Under the pieces are notes generated by a model. It was given only the letters and a program-made list of their open reading frames with translations, made no database searches and had not been told where the DNA came from. The position numbers were made by a program, and so were the translations under genes. 64,000 nt of DNA from CAYRWR01 sp964537555 (GTDB lineage: Bacteria > Spirochaetota > Brevinematia > Brevinematales > CAYRWR01), in the NCBI GenBank assembly GCA_964537555.1, contig CAZIAD010000003.1:1-64000 (forward strand), given 5' to 3'. Each line of letters starts with the position of its first letter. Within the stretch, counting starts at the first letter, position 1. Of this stretch, positions 8,559-18,201 are shown in pieces.

Positions 8559-9643
8559 GATTCACTGTCACCTTCCTGTTACTATATCTGGCCCTGTTTT
8601 CCTGTTCCAAAATCGAGACACCGGGGCCTGTTATTTTCCGTTTTGCCGGGGATGTGATGTTTGACAGGGGCATAAAACGTACTCTGAAGAAGGGAGTACA
8701 CCCTTTTTACCATATCAGCGATCTGAGCCGGAGTGCTCATATTATGATGATAAATCTGGAGACCACCATCGCCACCAATGGTGAAAAAGTCCCCAAGGCT
8801 TTTAATTTTATGAGCCATCCCGACAGCCTGGCCTTTGTCACTAATGCCGGAATAGACCTGGTCAGTATAGCCAATAACCATACCATGGATTATGGTACCC
8901 CGGCCATTATTCAGACCATACATAACCTCAATAAATACGGTCTACGGCACGCCGGGGCAGGCATGGACCTCCCTGAGGCCAGCCAGGGAGTGATCCTGGA
9001 GACCAATGGCATAAAGATCGGTTTCCTTGCTTTTGGAGATATATATCCCCTCAGCCTCTATGCCAGTGATACCCGCCCGGGCATTGCCGGAATTCAGCTG
9101 GAACAGACTTCTGCTGTCATAAAAGCTTTTAAGCCACAGGTGGATTTCCTCATCGTATCCCTGCACTGGGGCTGGGAGTATGAAGACCTGCCCAAAAGTT
9201 ATCAGACAGTACAGGCTTATGAGTTTATAGACAGTGGAGCAGACCTCATCATAGGCCACCATCCGCATGTCCTGCAGGGAGTAGAAAAATATAAAAACGG
9301 CGTCATCTTCTACAGTATGGGCAATTTTGTGTTTGACCAGAAAAAAGAGCTGAAAACCCGTTACACCATGATCGGGGAGCTGGAATTGGTTAAGAAGCTG
9401 GATGCAGAGGCTAATACCAATCTGTCTGCGCATTATTCATTTCACCCCTTTATTAAGGATTATACTGACTATATGCCCCGCATCATGGATGAAAAAGAAC
9501 ATGCTGCATGGATGGATCACTTCTCTGAAATCAGTAAAAAACTGGGGCCTGTATCTTTCAGCCCCCGTACCAATAGTGATACATCACATTATGATATAAA
9601 CTGGACGGTAGATATCTCTGATAAACTAACCAAAACTCCCTGA
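8555..9643 (+). CDS. CapA-family (poly-gamma-glutamate synthesis-like) lipoprotein
   Basis: 362 residues. The N-terminus is a lipoprotein signal with lipobox LFSC (Cys at about residue 14). The remainder is a PGA_cap metallophosphoesterase-like domain. Metal-site motifs are AGDVMFDRG, NLETTI, ANNHTMDYG and GHHPHVLQG, followed by SMGNFVFDQ. The family is named after CapA/PgsA of the poly-gamma-glutamate capsule. Most homologues, including this one, lack adjacent capsule synthesis genes, so the true substrate is unknown. It is co-transcribed with the alpha/beta hydrolase upstream and is probably anchored in a membrane facing the periplasm. Confidence 0.85.
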   Translation: MRFTVTFLLLYLALFSCSKIETPGPVIFRFAGDVMFDRGIKRTLKKGVHPFYHISDLSRSAHIMMINLETTIATNGEKVPKAFNFMSHPDSLAFVTNAGIDLVSIANNHTMDYGTPAIIQTIHNLNKYGLRHAGAGMDLPEASQGVILETNGIKIGFLAFGDIYPLSLYASDTRPGIAGIQLEQTSAVIKAFKPQVDFLIVSLHWGWEYEDLPKSYQTVQAYEFIDSGADLIIGHHPHVLQGVEKYKNGVIFYSMGNFVFDQKKELKTRYTMIGELELVKKLDAEANTNLSAHYSFHPFIKDYTDYMPRIMDEKEHAAWMDHFSEISKKLGPVSFSPRTNSDTSHYDINWTVDISDKLTKTP

Positions 9644-9681
9644 ATACCTCTCTTATATTATACGTGAAACCCTCTGCTGGC

Positions 9682-9710
9682 TTTACATTTACGGAAAATC
9701 TGCCTATAAT
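9682..9710 (+). promoter_or_regulatory. Sigma-70-type promoter of the LolA-like gene operon
   Basis: TTTACA at 9682-9687 and TATAAT at 9705-9710, 17 nt spacer, 42 nt upstream of the ATG at 9752. Confidence 0.7.
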
Positions 9711-9751
9711 CTATGTGGACTTTTTTTAAAGCCATATTTATGGAGAATACT

Positions 9752-10417
9752 ATGAAGAAATTTTTAATCCTTTCAGCTATCCTGCTGGTCAACATCAGCT
9801 TTATTTCCGCCAAAAAAATCGAGGTTTTTAACGCCAAGACTATCGTTGACCTGGTTCAGGAAAAGATAGCAACTATAAAAAGCTTCACCGGATCTTTTGT
9901 GTATCGTCTGGATACCAAAAAATACTCCGGAAATATAGTGTATAAGCAGCCCAATAAGTTTTCCCTTACTCTCAATAACGGCCCTCATATATTTTCAGAC
10001 GGACTCTATCTCTACATCGATTATAAAGGCCAGAATGTTGCGGTAAAAGAATATCTGGGAGAATCAGACAGTAATCCTCTTATGGGATGGAATATAAAAA
10101 GATTACTCAGAGAATACACCCCCTCTCTCCCTAAGGGTGGCTACAAAGTAGTGTATGGCTCCACCAAGATGCCTGCCTACAAGATCCTGTTTGTCCCTAA
10201 GTCTAATACTTCCGGATTTCGTGAGATCGAGATGATAGTCAGTGAAGACGGGCTTATTCAAAAGGTGACCGCCCAGAATCAGCTGGGTAAAGAACTGGAG
10301 ATGAGCATCAGTTATCGTTCTTTTAATGTAGGGGTAGGAGAAGATACTTTTAAATTCGAACCTGATGAAAATACCCAGACATTTGAAAATATCTGGGAAA
10401 TAGATGTTAATCAGTAA
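9752..10417 (+). CDS. LolA-like outer-membrane lipoprotein carrier
   Basis: 221 residues from the ATG at 9752 (GGAG 6 nt upstream; the longer frame from 9713 has no ribosome-binding site and begins just after the -10 box). A signal peptide ends near ISFISA. The mature protein has the LolA/LolB beta-sheet pattern: a helix with VDLVQEKIATIKSFTGSFVYR, then GNIVYKQPNKFSL, GLYLYIDYKGQNVAVKEY and a C-terminal IEMIVSEDGLIQKVT. LolA carries lipoproteins across the periplasm to the outer membrane. The next gene encodes a lipoprotein, and this organism has many. Sequence similarity in this family is low, so the name is given with reserve. Confidence 0.7.
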   Translation: MKKFLILSAILLVNISFISAKKIEVFNAKTIVDLVQEKIATIKSFTGSFVYRLDTKKYSGNIVYKQPNKFSLTLNNGPHIFSDGLYLYIDYKGQNVAVKEYLGESDSNPLMGWNIKRLLREYTPSLPKGGYKVVYGSTKMPAYKILFVPKSNTSGFREIEMIVSEDGLIQKVTAQNQLGKELEMSISYRSFNVGVGEDTFKFEPDENTQTFENIWEIDVNQ

Positions 10418-10455
10418 AATCCCCCAGTAATAGACCTATTAATAAAGGAGATCCC

Positions 10456-11271
10456 ATGAAAAAATGGACAGCAGCTTTTATTCTGTTTATAGCTGTATTT
10501 ATGATGAGCAATTGTGCCTCATTGACAGAAGAATACCGGTTTAAAAAAAGATATGATAAGTTCTACAATTTCTTATCACAGGATGAAAGATCTTTGCTTT
10601 TGAAAAAAGACTTTCAGGGCCTGGGTATCAGCCTGGACAATCGGACCTCTCAGAATAAAGAATTAAGTGCTGAATGGGATGCTATTAAAGACGGAGAGGC
10701 GATCTCCACTTTTTCCAGTAGTCAGAGTGCTGACTTTTTTTACACTATCTTGTTACGTGAAGTAAACCGGGAGAATTTCAGAGATTTCATGGATCTTCTC
10801 AGTGCAGAGGAACAATTCAGATTCGCCATGGGTCAGGATTACAGATCTGTTCTTATGGCCAAGCTCACTGTGAATAAAAAATTCGAGAAATTCATAGATA
10901 AATGTGCCACAGAATATCGCTTATATGGAGCCAGTCCTGAGCAGATCTTTGACTTCTTTTTTGAGGTATCCTACCCCGAAATATCCCGCAGACAGTTTTA
11001 TAATTTTTGTATAATACTGAAAAAAGCGGAAGCTTTACCGGCATTTATCGCCAAAGACCTGGATTCTGTAAGCCGAAGCCTCGATAAGTATTCAAAGGAG
11101 CACCCCCTGTTTATAAAAGATATTAAGACTGTAAAAGAAAAAGCAGCCCTAAAAAACCTGACTGATTCACAATTAGCTACTGTCTATAATGATATTGCAT
11201 TCAGGCAAATGGATAGAAATGCTGCTCTGAAGACGATGGGCAAATTTATAAATATGGGGCCTATTGAATGA
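10456..11271 (+). CDS. Lipoprotein of unknown function
   Basis: 271 residues. It has an N-terminal lipoprotein signal with MSNC lipobox at about residues 17-20. The mature part is strongly helical and rich in Phe, Lys and Asp, with no motif I can place. AAGGAG lies before the ATG. The stop overlaps the rsfS start by 4 nt (ATGA). The operon order LolA-like, lipoprotein, rsfS, kinase, regulator suggests transcriptional grouping rather than shared function. Confidence 0.65.
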   Translation: MKKWTAAFILFIAVFMMSNCASLTEEYRFKKRYDKFYNFLSQDERSLLLKKDFQGLGISLDNRTSQNKELSAEWDAIKDGEAISTFSSSQSADFFYTILLREVNRENFRDFMDLLSAEEQFRFAMGQDYRSVLMAKLTVNKKFEKFIDKCATEYRLYGASPEQIFDFFFEVSYPEISRRQFYNFCIILKKAEALPAFIAKDLDSVSRSLDKYSKEHPLFIKDIKTVKEKAALKNLTDSQLATVYNDIAFRQMDRNAALKTMGKFINMGPIE

Positions 11272-11621
11272 CCTGGAAACCTGAACTTCAGAAAAGTATG
11301 GAAAACCTCAAGCTTAACGATATAGTTTTTTACGACGTACAGGGGCTCTCTCCCCTGACTGATATGTTTGTAGTAGCATCTGCAGACAGTATCACCCAAT
11401 TAGAAGCAGCCCGAAACCAGGCTCAAAGGATCATGAAGAATAATAAACTCACTCTTAAAAATCCTACCGAAGATTGGAGTGGTGGCTGGCTCATCATGGA
11501 TTACGATGAAGTCATCATCAATATTTTTCTGGAAGAAAAAAGAAGTTTTTATAATCTGGATGATTTTATCAAAGCGGGGAAGATCAATCTCGACGAGATA
11601 AAAAATGCAGTGGAGCGATAA
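11268..11621 (+). CDS. rsfS: Ribosomal silencing factor RsfS (Iojap family)
   Basis: Binds ribosomal protein uL14 and blocks subunit joining in slow growth. 117 residues, the usual size. Conserved family features: DIVFYDVQGLSPLTDMFVVASA, the W-S-G-G-W-L-I-MDYDEVIINIF segment, and FYNLD near the end. It starts inside the stop of the upstream lipoprotein gene. The kinase gene begins 17 nt before its stop, so all three are likely one transcript. Assignment from family signature; no odd residues. Confidence 0.9.
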   Translation: MTWKPELQKSMENLKLNDIVFYDVQGLSPLTDMFVVASADSITQLEAARNQAQRIMKNNKLTLKNPTEDWSGGWLIMDYDEVIINIFLEEKRSFYNLDDFIKAGKINLDEIKNAVER

Positions 11622-13410
11622 GACTATTAATGACTCATCTTTGACGACTTTTCTGAGTACTGTCACAGAATACTTTATTATCTTAAAACAAAATGAACTA
11701 CATACTAATGTACCTGCCCTGCCTCACACTATGAGCGACAGGGCTGACATTCATGAATACATACAGGCAAATGCAATTAAAATCGATCTGGAAATACATG
11801 AATCTGACAGGGAATTTCATTGCTGGGCCAAGAAAAACTCCCAGTTTTCTGATATCCGCGAAGATATCTTAAGCCGGTTTAATCCCCCGGCCGAAGAAGT
11901 ATCTGAAAATCTTCCCCCTAACTTCTCGGAACTGGATGATGTACTGGTAGTGGATATAGGGGATGAATTCCTCTTTTCCTATTTGATCAGCCTGGCTCTG
12001 AAAAGATTTAACGCTGAAGTGGGCCTCCTCCAGATCTACAATGAAGATAATGTCATGAATATGGCCATGGGTTTTAACGCAGCAGACCTGGATCAGATCA
12101 GTTATAAAAACACACCGATCAGGAAATACCTGGACAGAAACAGAGAAATACTACTCATCCCTGATACTACAGCAGACAAAAATCTGACCCTGGATATTAA
12201 AAACGCCGCTCAGATAAAAACTATGCTTATATCACCGGTCATCAACAAAGGGAACATGGTAGCCATGATCTGTCTGGTCAATAAAAATACCTCTGCCCCT
12301 GAGAAGAGATTTGACCTGCAGGACAGTAAGCTGCTGGCCAGCATGTCGATATCTATGGGATCGAGTATCAATAACGCTCTGCTGTACCAGGCCACCACGG
12401 AATTAAAGGAATTTAACGAAGAAGTACTGGAAAACATCCCGGCGGGCATCCTCACTCTCTCCACACAAAAGGAGACTCTTTTTATGAACCGCTACCTGCG
12501 GGATCTAAGGTTGGAGCATCAGCTCAGTGAAGAAGTCCTGTTCCAGCACATCGACATCCAGGACCATCAGGAATTTTTCAACCGTGAGATATTACTGCAG
12601 GACCAAAACCTCTATCTGAGGGTGTCTAAACGTTTCCTCCAGATAGGGGGGAGGCAGCCTATTTACCTGTTTACCATCACCGATATCAGCATGGAAAAAG
12701 AATTTGAGATACAGATGAGGCGGACGGAACGACTGGCCGTAGCCGGAGAGCTTATCGCCGGAATAGCCCATGAGATCAAGAACCCTCTTACATCCATGAA
12801 AGGATTCACTGACCTTTTATGGAAACGCATTGATGACAGGGAATTTGTACTCAAATTCGCCAGCATTGTAGGATCTGAAATAAACCGTCTTAATACTATT
12901 ATTGAAAGATTTCAGTCATTTGCCCGGCCCCAGGTAGGGGAGATGTCGGAGATAGAACTGTCCACCCTGGTAAAAGAAATGGCAGACATTGTGTCCTATA
13001 ATCTGGACCGTAATCATATTCAACTCGTAAATAAAGTGAAGCCGGGGATCAAGATCATGGGGACCCGGGACCTGCTCATACAGGTGCTGATAAATGTGAT
13101 GCTCAATGCCTCCCAGGCCCTGGCCGATCACGATGTCGACCCTAAAAAGATCGAGATCAGCCTCATCACAGAAAAGAGCACTATTTCCCTGTGCATAGAG
13201 GATAATGGGCCGGGTATAGATGAAAAGATGATCACCCGTATTTTCGACCCCTTTTATACTACAAAACCTAAAGGGAGCGGGCTGGGATTGTCTATCTCAC
13301 ACCGGATCATGCAGGAACACGAAGGCAATATCAACATTGAATCCCAGAAAGGTAAATATACCCGAATCATACTTAAATTTCCCATTAATGGTGAGAAGGT
13401 GTCATTATGA
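11605..13410 (+). CDS. GAF-domain sensor histidine kinase (NtrB/AtoS-like)
   Basis: 601 residues, with no transmembrane helix, so cytoplasmic. Domains: N-terminal region of unknown type (1-105), a GAF-like domain (about 110-260), a PAS-like segment (about 270-370), then a HisKA domain with His389 in GIAHEIKNPLTS. The HATPase domain has N-box INVMLNASQAL, G1 box EDNGPGID and G2 box GSGLGLSISH. It should phosphorylate the NtrC-type regulator whose gene overlaps its stop by 4 nt. The start at 11605 lies within the end of rsfS and has only a weak ribosome-binding site, so a later start cannot be excluded. The signal is unknown; GAF domains often bind small molecules. Confidence 0.88.
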   Translation: MQWSDKTINDSSLTTFLSTVTEYFIILKQNELHTNVPALPHTMSDRADIHEYIQANAIKIDLEIHESDREFHCWAKKNSQFSDIREDILSRFNPPAEEVSENLPPNFSELDDVLVVDIGDEFLFSYLISLALKRFNAEVGLLQIYNEDNVMNMAMGFNAADLDQISYKNTPIRKYLDRNREILLIPDTTADKNLTLDIKNAAQIKTMLISPVINKGNMVAMICLVNKNTSAPEKRFDLQDSKLLASMSISMGSSINNALLYQATTELKEFNEEVLENIPAGILTLSTQKETLFMNRYLRDLRLEHQLSEEVLFQHIDIQDHQEFFNREILLQDQNLYLRVSKRFLQIGGRQPIYLFTITDISMEKEFEIQMRRTERLAVAGELIAGIAHEIKNPLTSMKGFTDLLWKRIDDREFVLKFASIVGSEINRLNTIIERFQSFARPQVGEMSEIELSTLVKEMADIVSYNLDRNHIQLVNKVKPGIKIMGTRDLLIQVLINVMLNASQALADHDVDPKKIEISLITEKSTISLCIEDNGPGIDEKMITRIFDPFYTTKPKGSGLGLSISHRIMQEHEGNINIESQKGKYTRIILKFPINGEKVSL

Positions 13411-14762
13411 AGACCAAAATTTTAGTGGCCGATGATGAATATGGAATCCGTGAATTTATGTTTGAACTGTTTAAAGAAGAATATCAGGTCCTGCTCGCTG
13501 AAAACGGGGTAGAAGCGATAGAGATCCTGGAAAAAGAAAAGCCTGATGTCTCTCTGATAGACATGCGTATGCCCAAGAAATCGGGCCTGGATGTACTCCA
13601 TTATATGAGCAAGCATAATCTGGACAGTATTCCCATAGTCATTACAGCAGACCGGGAAGTGAGTAACGCGGTAGAAGCCATGAAACTGGGAGCTTATGAC
13701 TATATCACCAAACCCCTGGATTACCAGAAATTAAGTATTATTGTCAGAAATGCGGTAGAAAAAAAATCTCTGGAAGAAAAACTGGACATCCTGGAAAAGG
13801 AAGTGAAACCCAATATCGCCTATTCCAACATAATAGGCCAGTCCAAAGTGATGCGGGCTGTATATCAGCAGATAGAAAATGTCACCAATAATGATGCCAC
13901 CGTTCTGGTCTATGGAGAAAGCGGAACCGGTAAAGAACTGATCGCCCGGGCCATACATTATAGCGGGAACCGCAGTACCAAGCCTTTTATTCCGGTAGAT
14001 TGTGCTTCCTTCCCTTCATCATTGATAGAAGCAGAGCTCTTCGGTTATGAAAAAGGAGCCTTTACGGGAGCCACCAAAGCCACACCAGGTAAGTTCGAGA
14101 TGGCTAATCAGGGCACCCTGTTTCTGGATGAGATCTCCAATATAACCATGGAAGCCCAGGCCAAGCTGCTGCGAGTGATACAGGAAAAAGAATTTACCCG
14201 CCTGGGCAGCAGTAAAAATATCTCGGTAGATGTGCGTATCGTCTCCGCTTCCAATAAAGACCTCAAGGATATGATACAGAAGGGAGAGTTCCGGGAAGAC
14301 CTGTATTATCGATTGAATGTCATCCCTATCACATTGCCTCCCCTCCGGGACAGAAAGGATGACCTACCCATGCTTATTTCCCATTTTCTGAAAAAATATA
14401 ACCGGCAATATGAAAAAAACACTAATCTCCACTCCAGGACATTTCAGACGCTCCTGAACTATAGCTGGCCCGGCAACATCAGAGAACTGGAAAATCTCAT
14501 GAATCGCCTGGTATTAAGTACCAATCAGGACGTGATACTGCAGGACGATCTGCCTGAAGAGATAGTCCAGATACCCCAGTTAAAAAACACACATAATGAA
14601 CTGCTGGACCAGGATATGGAACTGGACAGCCTGGAAAACATCTATATAAAAAATATTTTAGAGCGCCATGATTATAATATCAGTGAGGCCTCCAACATCC
14701 TTGGCATAACCCGAAAGACCCTTTATGCCAAGATGGAAAAGTTCGGGATTAAGAAGGGTTAA
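13407..14762 (+). CDS. NtrC-family sigma-54-dependent response regulator
   Basis: 451 residues. Receiver domain with phospho-acceptor Asp52 (SLIDMRMPK) and Lys in YITKPLD. The AAA+ activator domain has Walker A GESGTGKE and the sigma-54 contact loop GAFTGA. A Fis-type helix-turn-helix closes the protein (ISEASNILGITRKTLYAKMEK). It activates transcription by sigma-54 polymerase, so the genome should encode RpoN. Cognate kinase: the overlapping upstream gene. A possible sigma-54-type promoter appears at 22.4 kb upstream of hsp20 (see findings), but no direct link is shown. Confidence 0.93.
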   Translation: MKTKILVADDEYGIREFMFELFKEEYQVLLAENGVEAIEILEKEKPDVSLIDMRMPKKSGLDVLHYMSKHNLDSIPIVITADREVSNAVEAMKLGAYDYITKPLDYQKLSIIVRNAVEKKSLEEKLDILEKEVKPNIAYSNIIGQSKVMRAVYQQIENVTNNDATVLVYGESGTGKELIARAIHYSGNRSTKPFIPVDCASFPSSLIEAELFGYEKGAFTGATKATPGKFEMANQGTLFLDEISNITMEAQAKLLRVIQEKEFTRLGSSKNISVDVRIVSASNKDLKDMIQKGEFREDLYYRLNVIPITLPPLRDRKDDLPMLISHFLKKYNRQYEKNTNLHSRTFQTLLNYSWPGNIRELENLMNRLVLSTNQDVILQDDLPEEIVQIPQLKNTHNELLDQDMELDSLENIYIKNILERHDYNISEASNILGITRKTLYAKMEKFGIKKG

Positions 14763-14778
14763 AAATTAAGGAAGATAT

Positions 14779-16389
14779 ATGAGTAATCTAGACAAATTCA
14801 GAGCCCTGGGGATTTCAGAAGCTACCCTGGCTACTTTATCAAAAAAAGGATTTGAAGAACCCACAGAGATTCAGGAAAAGACTATCCCCATCCTGCTGGA
14901 AGGGCACAAGAATGTGATCGGGCAGGCCCGTACCGGTACCGGAAAGACAGCTGCCTTTGGTATACCTCTCATCGAGATGCTGGAACCGGGCCAGAGGGAT
15001 GTCCAGGCTATCGTACTGACTCCCACCCGGGAGCTGGCCCTGCAGGTGGCCGAGGAGATACACTCCCTGTGTTCAGATAAAAAAATGGCCATTACCACAG
15101 TCTATGGAGGCCAGTCTATTACTGAACAGCTCCGCAAACTAAAGAGAGGCACTGACATCGTAGTCGGTACTCCCGGCCGTGTCATTGACCATATCAACCG
15201 TAAAAGCCTGCGTCTGGATAACATCAAATATTTTATTCTGGATGAAGCCGATGAGATGCTCAACATGGGATTTCTGGAAGATGTGGAGCAGATCATGTTT
15301 CATACTCCGGCGGATAAGCAGGTCTTACTTTTTTCAGCGACTATGCCTGACCACATCCTGCAGCTGGCCCGCAAACACATGCCCGACTATGAGCTCATCA
15401 AAGTAACCAATCAGGAGCTGACCACAAATCTTACTGACCAGATCTATTTTGAAGTACGTACTGAGGATAAGTTCGAAGCCCTATGCCGCATTATTGATGT
15501 AGAGCCGGACTTTTATGGACTGATGTTCTGCCGTACCAAGCGCGATGTAGATGAACTGTCCCAGCGCCTCATAGACCGGGGTTATGACGCCGAAGCCATT
15601 CATGGGGACCTGTCTCAACACCAGAGAGAGCGCATCATGGATAAGTTTAAAAAGCAGCATATCAACCTCCTGGTGGCCACCGATGTAGCGGCCCGGGGAA
15701 TAGATGTGAATAACCTGACCCATGTCATCAATTATGCCTTGCCCCAGGACCCGGAAAGCTATGTTCACCGGATCGGTCGTACCGGACGGGCCGGCAATGA
15801 AGGGACTGCTATCACCTTTATCACCCCGTCTGAATACCGTAAGCTGATGTTCATAGAAAAGGTGGCCAAGACCAAGATCCGCAAGGAAAAGCTGCCCGAC
15901 ATACAGGATGTGATCGGATTTAAAAAAGACCGCATCATTGCAGATATCGAAGACATGGTGGAAGAAGGGCCTAATGACCAGTTCCACGAAATGGCACAGC
16001 AATTTCTGGATAAGTATAAAGCGGAAGACGTACTGGCAGGAATCCTGAAGTTTTTCTTTGAAGAGGAACTGGATACAAAGAGCTACCGGGAGATCCGGGA
16101 GGTAAAAGCTATCGATAAGCAGGGTACTACCCGCCTGTTTGTAGCCCGGGGAAAGAAGCACGGTATGGGCCCCAAGTCCCTTCTGGAGTTCATTGAAAAA
16201 GAAGCCAAAGTGGATAAAAATGTGATCAAGGACTTTAGTATACTGGATGACTTCTCCTTTATCAATGTCCCCTTTACTGAAGCCGAGACTATCCTGAGAG
16301 CATTTCAGGGCAGCCGGGGGCAGAGGCCTCTCGTGACCAAAGCCAAAGAAAGAAGTGGTGGTGGCGGCGGCCGGGGCGGAAGAAGATAG
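14779..16389 (+). CDS. deaD: DEAD-box RNA helicase with DbpA-type RNA-binding domain (DeaD/CsdA-like)
   Basis: 536 residues. The RecA-like domains carry Q-motif FEEPTEIQ, motif I ARTGTGKT, DEAD in ILDEADEML, SAT in LLFSATMP and motif VI HRIGRTGRAG. The C-terminal region at about residues 440-510 (TRLFVARGKKHGMGPKSLLEF) fits the DbpA RNA-binding domain. The tail is Gly/Arg-rich. Such proteins unwind RNA during ribosome assembly and cold adaptation. AAGGAAG lies ahead of the ATG. It follows the response regulator by 16 nt and may be read through from that operon. Confidence 0.93.
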   Translation: MSNLDKFRALGISEATLATLSKKGFEEPTEIQEKTIPILLEGHKNVIGQARTGTGKTAAFGIPLIEMLEPGQRDVQAIVLTPTRELALQVAEEIHSLCSDKKMAITTVYGGQSITEQLRKLKRGTDIVVGTPGRVIDHINRKSLRLDNIKYFILDEADEMLNMGFLEDVEQIMFHTPADKQVLLFSATMPDHILQLARKHMPDYELIKVTNQELTTNLTDQIYFEVRTEDKFEALCRIIDVEPDFYGLMFCRTKRDVDELSQRLIDRGYDAEAIHGDLSQHQRERIMDKFKKQHINLLVATDVAARGIDVNNLTHVINYALPQDPESYVHRIGRTGRAGNEGTAITFITPSEYRKLMFIEKVAKTKIRKEKLPDIQDVIGFKKDRIIADIEDMVEEGPNDQFHEMAQQFLDKYKAEDVLAGILKFFFEEELDTKSYREIREVKAIDKQGTTRLFVARGKKHGMGPKSLLEFIEKEAKVDKNVIKDFSILDDFSFINVPFTEAETILRAFQGSRGQRPLVTKAKERSGGGGGRGGRR

Positions 16390-16400
16390 ATGCTCTGGGA

Positions 16401-16433
16401 TTGACGGAAATGCTAAGACACTATAAAATAGTG
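16401..16433 (+). promoter_or_regulatory. Sigma-70-type promoter of glnS with an overlapping inverted repeat
   Basis: TTGACG at 16401-16406 and TAAAAT at 16424-16429, 17 nt spacer. A perfect inverted repeat CACTAT-AAA-ATAGTG (16419-16433) spans the -10 box and could be an operator, but no regulator is known. Confidence 0.55.
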
Positions 16434-16455
16434 CATATTATTTTAGGAGCAGACC

Positions 16456-18144
16456 ATGCCTGAAAACACCGAAGCACAGGAAGCCCGGCTTAATTTTATT
16501 GAACAGATCGTGCAGGATGATGTCCAATCCGGTAAGCATGGTGGAAAAGTGGTGACCCGCTTTCCGCCTGAACCTAACGGCTATCTCCATATCGGACATG
16601 CAAAGTCTATCAGTCTTAATTTCGGCATTGCTCAAAAATTTGGCGGGACCTGCCATCTCAGGTTTGATGACACCAATCCTGAAAAAGAAGAACAGGAATA
16701 TATAGATGCCATACAGGAAGATATCAAATGGCTGGGCTATGACTGGGGAAAACACCTCTACCATGCCTCTGACTATTTTGACCAGCTCTATGACTATGCC
16801 ATAATCCTGATAAAGAAAGGCCTGGGATATGTGGACGACCTCAGTGCTGAGGAGATGCGAGAGTACCGTGGTACTTTTGAGGTACCCGGGAAAAACAGTC
16901 CCCATAGGGAGCGCAGCATAGAAGAAAACCTGGACCTGTTTGAGCGAATGAAAAACGGTGAATTTGCGGACGGGGAAAAGACTCTCCGGGCTAAAATAGA
17001 TATGGCCAACCCCATCATAACCATGCGGGACCCGGTGATGTATCGTATCAAGCATGCCTCCCACCCCCGTACCGGAGATAAATGGTGTATTTACCCCTCC
17101 TATGACTTTACCCATGGCCAGAGTGACTCTATAGAGGGCATCACCCATTCTATATGTACCCTGGAATTTGAAAACAACCGGCCCCTCTATGACTGGTTTA
17201 TAGAGAAGCTGGAGATATTTCCCAGTCACCAGTATGAATTTGCCCGGCTCAACATGACCTATATGATGATGTCCAAACGTAAGCTCCTCAAGCTGGTTCA
17301 GGATAAGATCGTACAGGGTTGGGATGACCCTCGGATGCCTACCATTACCGGCATCCGTCGACGGGGCTACACCCCGGCTGCCATCCGCCGTTTTACAGAC
17401 ATGATCGGAGTGGCCAAGGCAAACTCTACTGTCGAGTTCGGGATGCTGGAATTCGCCCTGCGTGAAGACCTCAATGCCCACGCAGATCGAGCTATGGTCA
17501 TTCTGGATCCTTTAAAACTAGTCATAACCAATTACCCTGAAGGACAGGAAGAGTGGTTTGAGGCAGAGGATAATCCCGAAAATCCAGGCCAGGGTACGCA
17601 TAAAGTCCCGTTCAGCCGGGAGATATATATCGAAAGATCAGACTTTATGGAAGAAGCTCCTAAAAAGTATTTCCGTCTGGCCCCCGGAATGGAAGTCAGG
17701 CTGAAACTGGCCTATTATGTGACCTGTACCGACTTTGTGAAAAACGCTCAAGGGGAGATCACCGAAGTCCATGTGACCTATGACCCTCTGTCAAAGGGAG
17801 GCGGGACTGAAGACGGCCGTAAGGTCAAGGGGACTCTGCACTGGGTATCCGTAGCTCACGCCAAAGCCATCGAAGCCCGGCTCTATGATCACCTGTTTAG
17901 CAAAGAAGACCCTTTTGATGTGGAAGAGGGACAGGACTTTACCGCCAATCTCAATCCGGACTCACTGAAAGTGATTACCGCCTACGCTGAACCCTGGCTC
18001 ATCAGCGCTCAGCCCGAACAGCGCTTCCAGTTCTTACGCAATGGTTATTTTGTAGCTGACCGTTATGACCATAGTGAAAACACTCCGGTGTTTAACAAGA
18101 TAGTGGGTATGAAAGACAGCTGGGCTAAAAAAGCGGATAGTTAG
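16456..18144 (+). CDS. glnS: Glutaminyl-tRNA synthetase
   Basis: Charges tRNA-Gln with glutamine. 562 residues, class I synthetase. The HIGH signature is PPEPNGYLHIGHAKS (about residues 35-49) and the KMSKS-like loop is MMMSKRKL (about residue 270). C-terminal anticodon-binding beta-barrels are present. Direct GlnRS use means this organism need not rely only on the GatCAB transamidation route for Gln-tRNA. TTAGGAG precedes the ATG. It has its own promoter and a strong terminator. Confidence 0.96.
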   Translation: MPENTEAQEARLNFIEQIVQDDVQSGKHGGKVVTRFPPEPNGYLHIGHAKSISLNFGIAQKFGGTCHLRFDDTNPEKEEQEYIDAIQEDIKWLGYDWGKHLYHASDYFDQLYDYAIILIKKGLGYVDDLSAEEMREYRGTFEVPGKNSPHRERSIEENLDLFERMKNGEFADGEKTLRAKIDMANPIITMRDPVMYRIKHASHPRTGDKWCIYPSYDFTHGQSDSIEGITHSICTLEFENNRPLYDWFIEKLEIFPSHQYEFARLNMTYMMMSKRKLLKLVQDKIVQGWDDPRMPTITGIRRRGYTPAAIRRFTDMIGVAKANSTVEFGMLEFALREDLNAHADRAMVILDPLKLVITNYPEGQEEWFEAEDNPENPGQGTHKVPFSREIYIERSDFMEEAPKKYFRLAPGMEVRLKLAYYVTCTDFVKNAQGEITEVHVTYDPLSKGGGTEDGRKVKGTLHWVSVAHAKAIEARLYDHLFSKEDPFDVEEGQDFTANLNPDSLKVITAYAEPWLISAQPEQRFQFLRNGYFVADRYDHSENTPVFNKIVGMKDSWAKKADS

Positions 18145-18162
18145 ACTAAAAACCATAATCAG

Positions 18163-18198
18163 AAAGCTCCTGTTAACAGATATCAGGAGCTTTTTGTT
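18163..18198 (+). terminator. Rho-independent terminator of glnS
   Basis: AAAGCTCCTG (18163-18172) pairs with CAGGAGCTTT (18184-18193), followed by a T-rich run. Confidence 0.85.
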
Positions 18199-18201
18199 TG
18201 A

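Noticed and set aside
15481..16161. A 226-codon minus-strand frame opposite the DEAD-box helicase gene
   Set aside because: Antisense to a conserved gene without start signals or homology I can see.
16438..17481. A 347-codon minus-strand frame opposite glnS
   Set aside because: It lies antisense to a well-conserved synthetase and shows no family pattern or start signals.
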